39,531 nucleotides of DNA, taken from Bacteroidales bacterium (lineage in GTDB: Bacteria > Bacteroidota > Bacteroidia > Bacteroidales > VadinHA17). How positions within the stretch are numbered: position 1 is the first letter of the stretch; each line of letters opens with the position of its first letter. Below the pieces are notes generated by a model. It was not told the origin of the DNA and did no database searches. It saw only the letters and a list, made by a program, of their open reading frames with translations. The stretch lies in NCBI GenBank assembly GCA_025358455.1, contig JANYJP010000047.1, positions 1 to 39,531 of the forward strand, written 5' to 3'. Below, in pieces: positions 29,465-37,542 of this stretch. Made by a program: the position numbers and the translations under genes.

Positions 29465-29803
29465 TCAGGATTTCAGAAGCTTGTCTATTTTATCGATATA
29501 GTCAAGGCTGTCATCGATATGGAAGGCGATATCAGGAACAATACGAAGCTGTGTCCTTACTTTTTGTCCGAGATCAAACCTTATCTTAGAGCTATATTCC
29601 TGAATGGAGCTAAGAACATCTTCCTGATTTGTTGCAGGGAATATGCTTATATAGACCTTTGCAAATGACAGATCAGGGCTGATCCTTACACGCGTAATTG
29701 AAACCAGTTTCCCATGGGCGAATTCATTACCTCTTTTCAGAAAGATGTCGGCCAGTTCTTTCTGAATTAATCGTGATACTTTTTTCTGTCTTGTCGATTC
29801 CAT
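29465..29803 (-). CDS. rbfA: Ribosome-binding factor A
   Basis: From the ATG at 29803 the product is 112 residues, the normal RbfA length. MESTRQKKVSRLIQKELADIF is the usual RbfA start, and VSITRVRISPDLSFAKVYISIFP plus LGQKVRTQLRIVPDIAFHIDDSLDYIDKIDKLL form the KH-like fold. It binds the 30S subunit during late maturation of 16S rRNA. An upstream in-frame ATG (29854) would add 17 unconserved residues and lies beyond the -7 box (29826-29833), so I reject it. It leads a five-gene operon otherwise devoted to envelope or unknown functions. Confidence 0.92.
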   Translation of the reverse strand: MESTRQKKVSRLIQKELADIFLKRGNEFAHGKLVSITRVRISPDLSFAKVYISIFPATNQEDVLSSIQEYSSKIRFDLGQKVRTQLRIVPDIAFHIDDSLDYIDKIDKLLKS

Positions 29804-29825
29804 GGCCAGTATTTTATTGATCCGG

Positions 29826-29833
29826 CAAAGGTA
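29826..29833 (-). promoter_or_regulatory. -7 promoter element for the rbfA operon
   Basis: CAAAGGTA reads TACCTTTG on the minus strand, a full TAnnTTTG match, 22 bp before the rbfA ATG. Its TA end overlaps the left arm of a 12-bp inverted repeat shared with the trpS promoter. Confidence 0.5.
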
Positions 29834-29922
29834 ATAAAAAAGGCTCAAAAGCACAACGGTACTATGGCAACGACAAATCTATAAAACCTTTAAGCCGCTA
29901 CGCCGTTACACCTTTTTTATTA
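29832..29922. repeat. Perfect 12-bp inverted repeat in the rbfA/trpS divergent promoter region
   Basis: TAATAAAAAAGG (29832-29843) and CCTTTTTTATTA (29911-29922) are exact complements separated by 67 bp, with a nested AACGG (29855-29859)/CCGTT (29903-29907). Each arm abuts a -7-like box, CAAAGGTA (29826-29833) for rbfA and TAGCTTTA (29921-29928) for trpS, so the two promoters are mirror images. Confidence 0.6.
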
Positions 29923-29953
29923 GCTTTACGCTGAACTATTACTAAAGATTAAA

Positions 29954-30943
29954 ATGGATACAGTAGTTAGCGGTATCAGATCCACGGGGAACCTGCATCT
30001 TGGAAATTATTTCGGTGCCATTAAAAACTTTCTCAAAATGCAGAAAGAAAATAATTGCTTTTTCTTCATTGCTGATTACCATGCTCTTACAACTCATCCT
30101 AAACCAGAAGACCTTCATGGAAATATTAAACAGGTACTTGCTGAATATCTTGCATGTGGTATCGATCCTGAAGTGGCAACTGTATTTGTTCAGAGTGATG
30201 TTCCTGAGGTATCTGAGTTATATCTTCTATTGAATATGAACGCCTATGTCGGAGAGCTCGAAAGAACAACTTCATTTAAAGAGAAGATAAGGAAACAACC
30301 TGATAATGTCAATGCAGGACTCCTGACATACCCTGTTCTTATGGCTGCGGACATAATAATACATAAGGCTAATAAAGTACCCGTAGGGAAGGACCAGGAG
30401 CAACACCTCGAAATGACAAGGCGATTTGCGAGAAGATTTAACATGATGTATGACGTTAGTTATTTTCCGGAGCCTGACGCATATAATTTCGGACAGCAAC
30501 TTGTTAAGATACCTGGTCTTGATGGCACTGGTAAAATGGGCAAAAGTGAAGGTAACGGTGTTTTTCTTTCAGATACTCCTCAGGAGATTAAGAAAAAAGT
30601 TATGAGGGCTGTCACAGATACTGGTCCGACTGCACCAGGGCAAGAACCTTCAGAGCCTGTAAAGAATCTTTTCACCATTATGAATGTTGTATCAGAACCT
30701 GATACAGTTAAGTTTTTCACAGAGAAATTTGCCTCCTGCGAAATCCGCTATGGAGATATGAAAAAGCAACTCGCTGAGGATATTATTAAGTTCACTGAAC
30801 CTATACGGATAAGGATCAGCGACATACTTACTGACAACAAATACCTTTCAAAAGTAGTTGCAAACGGTGCTGAAAAGGCAAGGGAAAGCGCATCAAAAAC
30901 TGTACGTGAAGTCCGGGAAATTATTGGATACAGGCCCTTCTGA
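29954..30943 (+). CDS. trpS: Tryptophanyl-tRNA synthetase
   Basis: A 329-residue class I synthetase of normal length. The HIGH motif appears in STGNLHLGNYFGAI-type wording (here GIRSTGNLHLGNYFGAI, residues 7-23), the tRNA/Trp-site NMNAYVGELERTTSFKEK about 95-112, DQEQHLEMTRRFARRFN about 147-163, and the KMSKS loop as GTGKMGKSEGNG near residue 195. It charges tRNA-Trp. It is divergent from rbfA and followed by a series of hairpins. No Trp-rich leader or T-box is visible ahead of it. Confidence 0.96.
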   Translation: MDTVVSGIRSTGNLHLGNYFGAIKNFLKMQKENNCFFFIADYHALTTHPKPEDLHGNIKQVLAEYLACGIDPEVATVFVQSDVPEVSELYLLLNMNAYVGELERTTSFKEKIRKQPDNVNAGLLTYPVLMAADIIIHKANKVPVGKDQEQHLEMTRRFARRFNMMYDVSYFPEPDAYNFGQQLVKIPGLDGTGKMGKSEGNGVFLSDTPQEIKKKVMRAVTDTGPTAPGQEPSEPVKNLFTIMNVVSEPDTVKFFTEKFASCEIRYGDMKKQLAEDIIKFTEPIRIRISDILTDNKYLSKVVANGAEKARESASKTVREVREIIGYRPF

Positions 30944-30955
30944 TTAAAATAAGAA

Positions 30956-30976
30956 AGCCAGGCTTCCTGCCTGGCT
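30956..30976 (+). terminator. Hairpin after trpS, likely terminator
   Basis: AGCCAGGC (30956-30963) and GCCTGGCT (30969-30976) form a perfect 8-bp GC-rich stem with a 5-nt loop, 12 nt after the trpS stop codon. A second perfect hairpin, CCCTGA-TCGC-TCAGGG (30979-30994), follows at once. Neither has a long U-tract. Confidence 0.55.
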
Positions 30977-31035
30977 TGCCCTGATCGCTCAGGGATATGA
31001 TTGAGATTGCCTGTGTAATAAAAATAAATCAAATT

Positions 31036-31080
31036 ACGTGCCAAAGGTTTTAATCTGGCACGTCCTGTTTATAAAGCAGG
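31036..31080 (+). other. Two further hairpins in the trpS downstream gap
   Basis: ACGTGCCA (31036-31043) with TGGCACGT (31056-31063) gives 8 bp and a 12-nt loop; CCTGTTT (31064-31070) with AAGCAGG (31074-31080) gives 7 pairs including one G-T. They lie between the trpS terminator-like hairpins and the next promoter box. Function unknown. Confidence 0.4.
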
Positions 31081-31134
31081 CATTAAAATCAATTTCATTA
31101 ATCATAGAACCCGCAGGTATGAACTTTTATTTGT

Positions 31135-31142
31135 TAATTTTG
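31135..31142 (+). promoter_or_regulatory. Candidate -7 element for the envelope cluster
   Basis: TAATTTTG matches TAnnTTTG, 28 bp before the ATG at 31171. No clear -33 box at standard spacing. Confidence 0.45.
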
Positions 31143-31170
31143 AAATGGAACTTTTATTAATGACCTGACA

Positions 31171-33849
31171 ATGGGAAAAAGAATTGCAATCATCCTGTCG
31201 GTACTCCTTGTTTCAGCTTTGGTCATATTGGGATATTTTCTGCAACAAGGCAGGAAAACCTTATTTACTGATCCTTATAAATCAATATCGCCCGAAGCAT
31301 GCATAGTTGTCGAAACTATTGACCTTCAGAGTTTTTTGAATTCTCTCACAACAGGAAAGGGGATATTCGGAGAGACAGGAAAGGTCAAAGAATTTGAAAG
31401 TTATAACCGGAAATTGAAATATTTAGCTGATCAGTCGAACATGGCCGGGTTCAAAAAGTATATTGCCGGTGGTTCAGCTATTATTTCCTTTTATCCGACC
31501 AGGGAAGGAAAGCTAAATAGCCTGCTTTCAATGACTGTCGCGGGTGAGCTGAAGAACCGGCATATCAAAGAAATGCTGAGTTCCATTGGTGTTAAACAGG
31601 TGCTAGATATTAAGGCCAACGGGAACATGGTTCTTAAAATACCGTATTCCGAAACCAACTCAATTGATACAGCTTATGTTTCAATAATCTCCGGTCTGTT
31701 GCTGTTCAGTAATTCATTTGATATTATTAAAAAAGCCGGAGCACAGATGACTCTTGAAAATGATGTCAGAAGTATGCCTGGTTTTTCCCGGGTATTAATG
31801 GCTTCCGGTAAGAACGAAGATAAAATCTTTGTTGTTTTTGCTAATCTGCCTTATCTTTTTAAATCTGCCCTGGCAGGGGATGGTCGTGGCTTGACTGATA
31901 AGATAATTAAGCTGGCCGGAACGGCAGGAGGCGATATTTATATTAATGAAGATGGTATTGTCCTGAGTGGTTATACCGAAAGTACAGATTCATCACAATA
32001 TCTTTATAAGTATAAGTTTCTTCCGTCAATTGAATTACACACCTATAAGATATTACCGGCTTCAACTGTGCTATTTGAAACTATTATTTTTCCTGAACAA
32101 AAGCTTGTAAAAATGGCCTCTGGCACTGACTCTCTTGAAGCTTTTAAGCTGGCAGTCAAACTTAAAGAATTTACAGGGAAGGAGGTCACCAGAGCTTATA
32201 TAGACATTAAAGAAGGAGAGGTTGACAATAACACTTTAATTATTTATGAGTTAAAAAACAGAGCCCAGGTTGAGCAGCTTTTTCTTGAGGAACTTGGAAC
32301 CGATAGTGAAGTTTTATATTTCGAACCTGATGACCAGACTAAAATTCCGGTTTACAAAACTACTTTCAAGGGATTAATTAATATTCTGATGCCGGGTTTT
32401 GCCTCCGGATTTAATGATACATATTTTGCTTTTTATGATAATTACATGATCACCGGCAACTCATACGTTACAATTTCACGGTTACTGTATGACAATCTTC
32501 TTAAAAGAACACTGGCCAATGATCTGATATATCGTGATTTTGAGGGCACTCTTCCAAGCCGGGCAAGCTATTTCTTTTATTGTGTCCCGGCCAGAATAAC
32601 AGATTATCTTGCCGGGTTCCTTAATGAGAATATAATTAAGGCACTTAAAACAAATAGAAATTCACTTGGTAAGATTCAGGCCGCAGGATATCAGGTCTCC
32701 TCAAGCAACGGGATGATATACAACAGTTTATCAATCAGGTATAAGGAAGAGGCCAGGGAAGAATCCACAACCGAATGGGAAACATTACTCGACACAACGG
32801 CAAGCATCAAACCTTTCTTTTTTACCAATCACATTACCGGGGCAAAAGAGATCTTCATTCAGGATATGAAGAACAATACTTACCTGATCAATGCAGCGGG
32901 ACGGGTGCTATGGAAAGTGCCGCTTAACGAGAGGATCGCGGGTAATATTTATATGATCGATTATTTCCGCAACGGCAAGTATCAGTTACTCTTTTCAGGA
33001 AAGAATTTTATACATTTACTCGACAGAAATGGTAATTATGTTGAGAGGTATCCGGTAAAACTCAGATCTCCGGCGACAAACTCCATTTCATTATTTGACT
33101 ATGACAATAATTTGAATTACAGGCTTTTTGTTGCCGGGGAAGACAAAATGATTTATTCCTATGAGAAATCAGGAAATGTCGTCAAGGGATGGAATCCTTT
33201 CAACACCCAGGGGAATGTGAAAGCAGATATCAGCTATTTTAAAGTATCAGGAAAAGATTACCTCGTTGCTTCTGATGAGATATCAATATATCTTCTTGAC
33301 CGGTCAGGGAATAAAAGGGTCACCCTGAGAGAACCTGTTACAAAAGCCAGGGGATCAGCAATGAGATTGAACCCGGGCTCAGAATCCTATTTGGTTTGTA
33401 CCGCGCCTGATGGTACAATACAACAAATATATTTTGATGGCACGGTTAAGAAATTCAGTATTAAAAAATTTTCAGACGATCATTCATTTGATATATTTGA
33501 CGTGGATGGCGATGGCATTACTGAATATATTTTTATTGATAAAGGTAAGTTGTATCTTTATGACCATAACAAATCAGAGATATTCTCCAGGGAATTTGGC
33601 TCAACTGTGCTGGGAGGCCCTATCAGCTTTATTTTTTCAGCTTCAGACAGAAAAATAGGTGTGTTCGACAGTAATAAAAAGCTAATATATCTTTTAGGGA
33701 AAAACGGAGAGACAATGAAAGGATTCCCTCTCAGGGGAGCATCAATGTTCTCAATAGGAAAATTGTCGGAAAAAAGCGACTGGCATCTTATTGTTGGCGG
33801 AACAGACAGGTTCCTGTATAATTATAAAATTGACACCTGGATTAAATGA
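31171..33849 (+). CDS. Membrane-anchored protein with C-terminal beta-propeller-like domain
   Basis: An 892-residue protein I cannot name. Residues about 5-26 (IAIILSVLLVSALVILGYFL) form a single N-terminal membrane anchor without a clear cleavage site, so the bulk should face the periplasm. Residues about 35-510 are alpha/beta and loosely recall DUF3352-type proteins (repeated 'ILPASTVLFETI'-like strands). Residues about 535-892 read as repeated beta blades (NNTYLINAAGRVLWKVPL, NFIHLLDRNGNYVERYPVKL, MIYSYEKSGNVVKGWNPF, IYLLDRSGNKRVTL, IFDVDGDGITEYIFIDKGKLYLYD), as in PQQ-like or FG-GAP propellers. It starts a cluster and overlaps the next gene by 4 bp. Confidence 0.75.
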   Translation: MGKRIAIILSVLLVSALVILGYFLQQGRKTLFTDPYKSISPEACIVVETIDLQSFLNSLTTGKGIFGETGKVKEFESYNRKLKYLADQSNMAGFKKYIAGGSAIISFYPTREGKLNSLLSMTVAGELKNRHIKEMLSSIGVKQVLDIKANGNMVLKIPYSETNSIDTAYVSIISGLLLFSNSFDIIKKAGAQMTLENDVRSMPGFSRVLMASGKNEDKIFVVFANLPYLFKSALAGDGRGLTDKIIKLAGTAGGDIYINEDGIVLSGYTESTDSSQYLYKYKFLPSIELHTYKILPASTVLFETIIFPEQKLVKMASGTDSLEAFKLAVKLKEFTGKEVTRAYIDIKEGEVDNNTLIIYELKNRAQVEQLFLEELGTDSEVLYFEPDDQTKIPVYKTTFKGLINILMPGFASGFNDTYFAFYDNYMITGNSYVTISRLLYDNLLKRTLANDLIYRDFEGTLPSRASYFFYCVPARITDYLAGFLNENIIKALKTNRNSLGKIQAAGYQVSSSNGMIYNSLSIRYKEEAREESTTEWETLLDTTASIKPFFFTNHITGAKEIFIQDMKNNTYLINAAGRVLWKVPLNERIAGNIYMIDYFRNGKYQLLFSGKNFIHLLDRNGNYVERYPVKLRSPATNSISLFDYDNNLNYRLFVAGEDKMIYSYEKSGNVVKGWNPFNTQGNVKADISYFKVSGKDYLVASDEISIYLLDRSGNKRVTLREPVTKARGSAMRLNPGSESYLVCTAPDGTIQQIYFDGTVKKFSIKKFSDDHSFDIFDVDGDGITEYIFIDKGKLYLYDHNKSEIFSREFGSTVLGGPISFIFSASDRKIGVFDSNKKLIYLLGKNGETMKGFPLRGASMFSIGKLSEKSDWHLIVGGTDRFLYNYKIDTWIK

Positions 33850-35081
33850 ATCAGATTATGATAAAGAAATTTTTGTACTTGATCTTCATACTCATGACAT
33901 TCTTAACAGCCGGTTGTGTTAAGGAAACATATGACATGAACAAGCTCTCGAAGAAGGCACATATTTCGCCAACCATGGCTGTTTCAGCTATAAAGGGAGA
34001 TATTTCATTCAGCGATATAGTAAAGGCGGGAGATACTGTCCTGTTCGGGCAGGATAAATCAGTTACACTTATATTCAAAATAGACTCTGTACTCGATTTA
34101 TCCCTTGCTGATTTTGTTAGTTTAAAAAACACAGGTGAATTTAGTGCCGGGCCCCAGGCTGATCCAAATCTTCCCAATCCTCTTTTTGATAACTCCAAGA
34201 GTACTCAGCTGGTAGCTGCAATTAAACCGGATTCAATAGATTTTAAAATAGATGAACTCTTAAATAACATTACCGGAACCTTTGGTATCGCCAATCCTTC
34301 AATAACGTTGAATTATTCAAATCCTTTTTTATTACCTGTGGAATTGAAACTGAATTTTACAGGAAAAAGGAAAGATAAAACTGTTGATCTGAATCTGACC
34401 CCCTTCTCGTTAATTCATCCGGTCGGATTGACTGATCCGGCGGTGAAAGGGTCGTTTATCATTGATAAAAGCAATTCATCATTGCCTGACCTGGTATCAT
34501 TGCCCCCCGGGAAACTTTATTTTTATGGCAAGGCCACTATGGACTTGCCGGGTAAAGCAAATGTGGATGGTTCTTATATTTCAGGAAACAGCAGACTGAC
34601 CGGTTCACTTGAGGTTAAATTGCCACTGGAGTTCAGAATGAACAACTTCCGGTTTGCCGATACTTTAGATAACTTTATGAAAGATGACGGGGGTAACAAA
34701 GATAATGCTCTCAACCCTGAAAATTTCAAATTATTGCGTGTCAATATCACTGCTAAAAATGGGTTTCCTCTCGGTGCCGCAATCAAGATGAGTTTGTATG
34801 ATTCTGTCACACACACAATTAAAAGCGCTGTAGATGCTACAGGATTAATTGCGCCAGCCCCTGTTGACAGTAATGGAAAGGTTACAGGTGTAACTGAAAC
34901 TTCAACGAGTATTGAATTCACACAGACGTTCTTCAGTAATATTAACAAGACTGATAAAATCATTTTCTTTTTTACCCTCAACACTACAGGAAATGGCGCA
35001 AAGGATATTAAGATTTATTCTGACTACAGAATTAATTTTAAAGCATCCCTGGTTGTGAAACCTGATATTAATTTGAATTGA
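33846..35081 (+). CDS. Uncharacterised Bacteroidota lipoprotein
   Basis: A 411-residue protein with a lipoprotein signal peptide, KKFLYLIFILMTFLTAGC, with the anchor Cys at 24. The mature part opens VKETYDMNKLSKKAHISPTMAVSAIKGDISFSDIV and is beta-rich with repeated 'L.ltapv.L...' style strands (VELKLNFTGKRKDKTVDLNLTPFSL); I do not recognise a named family with confidence. The ATGA overlap with the propeller gene and the overlap with the outer-membrane gene downstream imply one translation-coupled unit and probably a shared complex or process at the envelope. Confidence 0.7.
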   Translation: MNQIMIKKFLYLIFILMTFLTAGCVKETYDMNKLSKKAHISPTMAVSAIKGDISFSDIVKAGDTVLFGQDKSVTLIFKIDSVLDLSLADFVSLKNTGEFSAGPQADPNLPNPLFDNSKSTQLVAAIKPDSIDFKIDELLNNITGTFGIANPSITLNYSNPFLLPVELKLNFTGKRKDKTVDLNLTPFSLIHPVGLTDPAVKGSFIIDKSNSSLPDLVSLPPGKLYFYGKATMDLPGKANVDGSYISGNSRLTGSLEVKLPLEFRMNNFRFADTLDNFMKDDGGNKDNALNPENFKLLRVNITAKNGFPLGAAIKMSLYDSVTHTIKSAVDATGLIAPAPVDSNGKVTGVTETSTSIEFTQTFFSNINKTDKIIFFFTLNTTGNGAKDIKIYSDYRINFKASLVVKPDINLN

Positions 35082-35098
35082 CCATATATACCAGTAAT

Positions 35099-36571
35099 AT
35101 GCCCGGGAAATATAAATATTTACTCATCTCAATTCTGTCACTGATCTTAGCTGACGTATCAGCTCAAAACACCCAGGTGCTGTATTTTATGAATCTACCG
35201 CAGAATCATCTTCTTAATCCTGCTTTGCGGCCATCTAATTCAGTATACATAGGATTGCCGGTTTTATCTGGTTTTAACATTAACGTCAATAATAATTTTG
35301 TTAATTTTTCTGATGTTTTTCTGAAAGGACAACCGTCCGATTCAATAATCTCTGTTCTCAATCCGAAGTATAACATTGATGATTTCCTTGCCAAGATAAA
35401 AAACAAGAATTCTCTGGAGCCGGAGGTAACAGTTCCGTTGTTCGGTCTCGGTTTTTCTGTGGGTAAGACAGGGTATGTCTTTTTCGACGTAAATGAAAGG
35501 ATAGACGGGAATATTGTAATACCGAAAGATTTGTTCAAGCTGGCATTTAAGGGGAATGAAGGGTTTGTCGGAAGTAAAATTGACCTGTCTTCATTACGAG
35601 GTGATTTAAAATATTACCGTGAGTTTGGACTAGGCTATTCAAAAGATTTTACAAATAAATTAAGGTTTGGAGTAAAAGGGAAATTATTATTCGGAGTAGC
35701 AGCGGCCTCTATTGACAACAAAGCTCTTGGAATAACTGTTAATAACGACTATTCTCATACTTTTAATGCTGACATAACCGCAAATTTCAGCGCACCTCTT
35801 AAGGTTACTAAAAATGCAGATAAAAGTGTAGAGAGTATTGTTTTTGACGATTCGAGGTTAGATAACGGTAGCGGGATTGCCAATTTCATTTCAGGGAAGA
35901 AGAACATTGGTTTAGGCCTTGATCTGGGAGCAACATATGACTTTTCAGAAAAGTTAATTGTTTCAGCATCAATCACTGATCTTGGGTTTATAAAATGGAA
36001 AAAAGATGTAACCAACTTAAAATCCAAAGGTAAGTTTGAATTCAGTGGTTTGAATATCCTTGATGTAGTTAACGGAACGAAAACTATTGATGAAGTAGGA
36101 CAGGATATGATTGATTCACTTAAGAATTCATTTAAAGTTACTGATTCAAATACTGCTTTTACTACTTTTCTTCCTTTTGGGTTGAGTTTGGCAGGAAGTT
36201 ATAATCTTACAAAGAGTTTTTCTGTGGGAGTATTGTCGTATAGCAGGTTTATTGGCAAACAAATACGTGAATCGCTGACACTTTCAGCAAATATGAATCT
36301 GGGTAACGCTTTTTCCGCAAGTATTAGCTATACTGCAGAAAACCACAAATATGATAATCTCGGAGCAGGACTTGCATTCAGGCCCGGTATATTTCAGTTT
36401 TATATTGTAAGCGACAGGCTACCTGTAACATGGAATAAAATCAAAAGTGATAACAGCGCTGTTTTAATTCCTGCAAACTGGAACACTTTTAACCTCAGGC
36501 TTGGAATGAACCTTGCTTTCGGTAACCGGATCAAAAAGAAAAATGATAAACCGATGGTGCTTGTTGAATAA
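35099..36571 (+). CDS. DUF5723-like outer-membrane beta-barrel protein
   Basis: Read from the ATG at 35099 the product is 490 residues with a signal peptide (KYKYLLISILSLILADVSAQ, cleaved near 23). A TTG at 35078 that overlaps the previous stop would add seven residues and is the alternative. The mature N-terminus (FMNLPQNHLLNPALRPSNSVYIGLPVLSGFNINVNNNF) is the pattern of DUF5723 / PorV-like barrels with 'NPA' signature. The rest alternates hydrophobic residues as in transmembrane strands (FGVGV..., LGLDLGATYDFSEKLIVSASITDLGFIKW). Likely an outer-membrane protein; role unknown. It follows the lipoprotein gene without a gap. Confidence 0.75.
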   Translation: MPGKYKYLLISILSLILADVSAQNTQVLYFMNLPQNHLLNPALRPSNSVYIGLPVLSGFNINVNNNFVNFSDVFLKGQPSDSIISVLNPKYNIDDFLAKIKNKNSLEPEVTVPLFGLGFSVGKTGYVFFDVNERIDGNIVIPKDLFKLAFKGNEGFVGSKIDLSSLRGDLKYYREFGLGYSKDFTNKLRFGVKGKLLFGVAAASIDNKALGITVNNDYSHTFNADITANFSAPLKVTKNADKSVESIVFDDSRLDNGSGIANFISGKKNIGLGLDLGATYDFSEKLIVSASITDLGFIKWKKDVTNLKSKGKFEFSGLNILDVVNGTKTIDEVGQDMIDSLKNSFKVTDSNTAFTTFLPFGLSLAGSYNLTKSFSVGVLSYSRFIGKQIRESLTLSANMNLGNAFSASISYTAENHKYDNLGAGLAFRPGIFQFYIVSDRLPVTWNKIKSDNSAVLIPANWNTFNLRLGMNLAFGNRIKKKNDKPMVLVE

Positions 36572-36586
36572 ATAGATCTAAATGGT

Positions 36587-36775
36587 ATGATTCTGATCCG
36601 CTTTTTATTAATTGGTTTAATAGTTTATCTTATCCTCAGATTCTTTACGAAATACGGCAAAGAACAAGCCTCTGCCGGTAACAGGATGGAAAGTGAAAAG
36701 GATAAAAAGACCCCTGTTAAAAAGGTCTCGAAGGAGATAGGGGAGTATGTTGATTATGAAGATGTGGACAAGTAA
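36587..36775 (+). CDS. Small DUF4834-like single-pass membrane protein
   Basis: A 62-residue protein with one N-terminal membrane helix (MILIRFLLIGLIVYLILRFF) and a charged tail ending IGEYVDYEDVDK. This shape, hydrophobic segment then lysine-rich linker then a conserved GEYVDYEDV-type tail, matches DUF4834, a small Bacteroidota family of unknown function. It follows the DUF5723-like gene by 15 bp and ends 11 bp from the convergent mlaF. Confidence 0.75.
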   Translation: MILIRFLLIGLIVYLILRFFTKYGKEQASAGNRMESEKDKKTPVKKVSKEIGEYVDYEDVDK

Positions 36776-36786
36776 TCTTTTTAATG

Positions 36787-37542
36787 CTATTTTGTATTCT
36801 GTCTGAGCTTTTTAGCAAGCGAATTTGCGAAAACAAAATCATTCAGGATTTCACAATCAGAAATCAGGATTTCATTATTATTTCCTTCCCAGCATTTTGT
36901 ACCGTCGTGTATAAAAATGATTTTTTCTCCAATTTCCATAACAGAGTTCATATCGTGAGTATTGACAATTGTTGTCATGGCATACTCTTCCGTGAGTTCT
37001 TTAATAAGTGAATCAATTAGAATAGCGGTTAAAGGATCGAGTCCGGAATTAGGCTCATCACAAAAAAGATACTTGGGATTCAAAGCAATAGCCCTGGCTA
37101 TTGCAACTCTTTTTTTCATTCCTCCTGATAATTCTGCAGGAAATAGTTTGTTGGCATTTTTAATATCTACTCTGTTCAGACAAAAGTTAACCCTTTCATT
37201 TTTCTCCTCGGCGCTTTGTTCTGTGAACATGTCGAGCGGGAAACGGACATTCTGTTCAACAGTCAGTGAATCAAAAAGAGCACTGCCCTGAAAGAGCATC
37301 CCCATCTCACTGCGGATAGTCTTTTTGTCCTTAAAGTCAAGTTTATTAAATAATGTATTTTCATACCAGATCTCCCCGCTGTTTATTTCAAGCAGACCGA
37401 CAATAGATTTCAATAATACAGTTTTTCCTGAACCACTTCTTCCTATAATCAGATTTGTCTTTCCTGTTTCGAAGGTTACTGAAATATCATTCAGTACACT
37501 TTTCCCATTGAAGGATTTGGAAAGATTTTGCACCTTTATCAT
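36787..37542 (-). CDS. mlaF: MlaF-like ABC ATPase of an intermembrane lipid transporter
   Basis: A 251-residue ABC ATPase: Walker A IIGRSGSGKTVLLKS (33-47), Q-loop MGMLFQGSALFDSLTVEQNV, signature LSGGMKKRVAIARAI, Walker B YLFCDEPNSGLDP and switch His in NTHDMNSV. The phrase FQGSALFDS is characteristic of MlaF-type ATPases serving MlaE permeases. The start overlaps the mlaE 3' end by 4 bp. With MlaE it would power phospholipid movement between the membranes. No MCE-domain substrate-binding gene (mlaD) follows it here. Confidence 0.9.
   Translation of the reverse strand: MIKVQNLSKSFNGKSVLNDISVTFETGKTNLIIGRSGSGKTVLLKSIVGLLEINSGEIWYENTLFNKLDFKDKKTIRSEMGMLFQGSALFDSLTVEQNVRFPLDMFTEQSAEEKNERVNFCLNRVDIKNANKLFPAELSGGMKKRVAIARAIALNPKYLFCDEPNSGLDPLTAILIDSLIKELTEEYAMTTIVNTHDMNSVMEIGEKIIFIHDGTKCWEGNNNEILISDCEILNDFVFANSLAKKLRQNTK

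Noticed and set aside
29804-29854. N-terminal extension of RbfA from an upstream ATG at 29854
   Set aside because: The extra 17 residues are not RbfA-like and the -7 promoter box sits within that stretch.
29465-29953. Possible T-box or Trp leader controlling trpS
   Set aside because: No T-box consensus, no Trp-rich short ORF, and the gap is only 150 bp with a divergent promoter.
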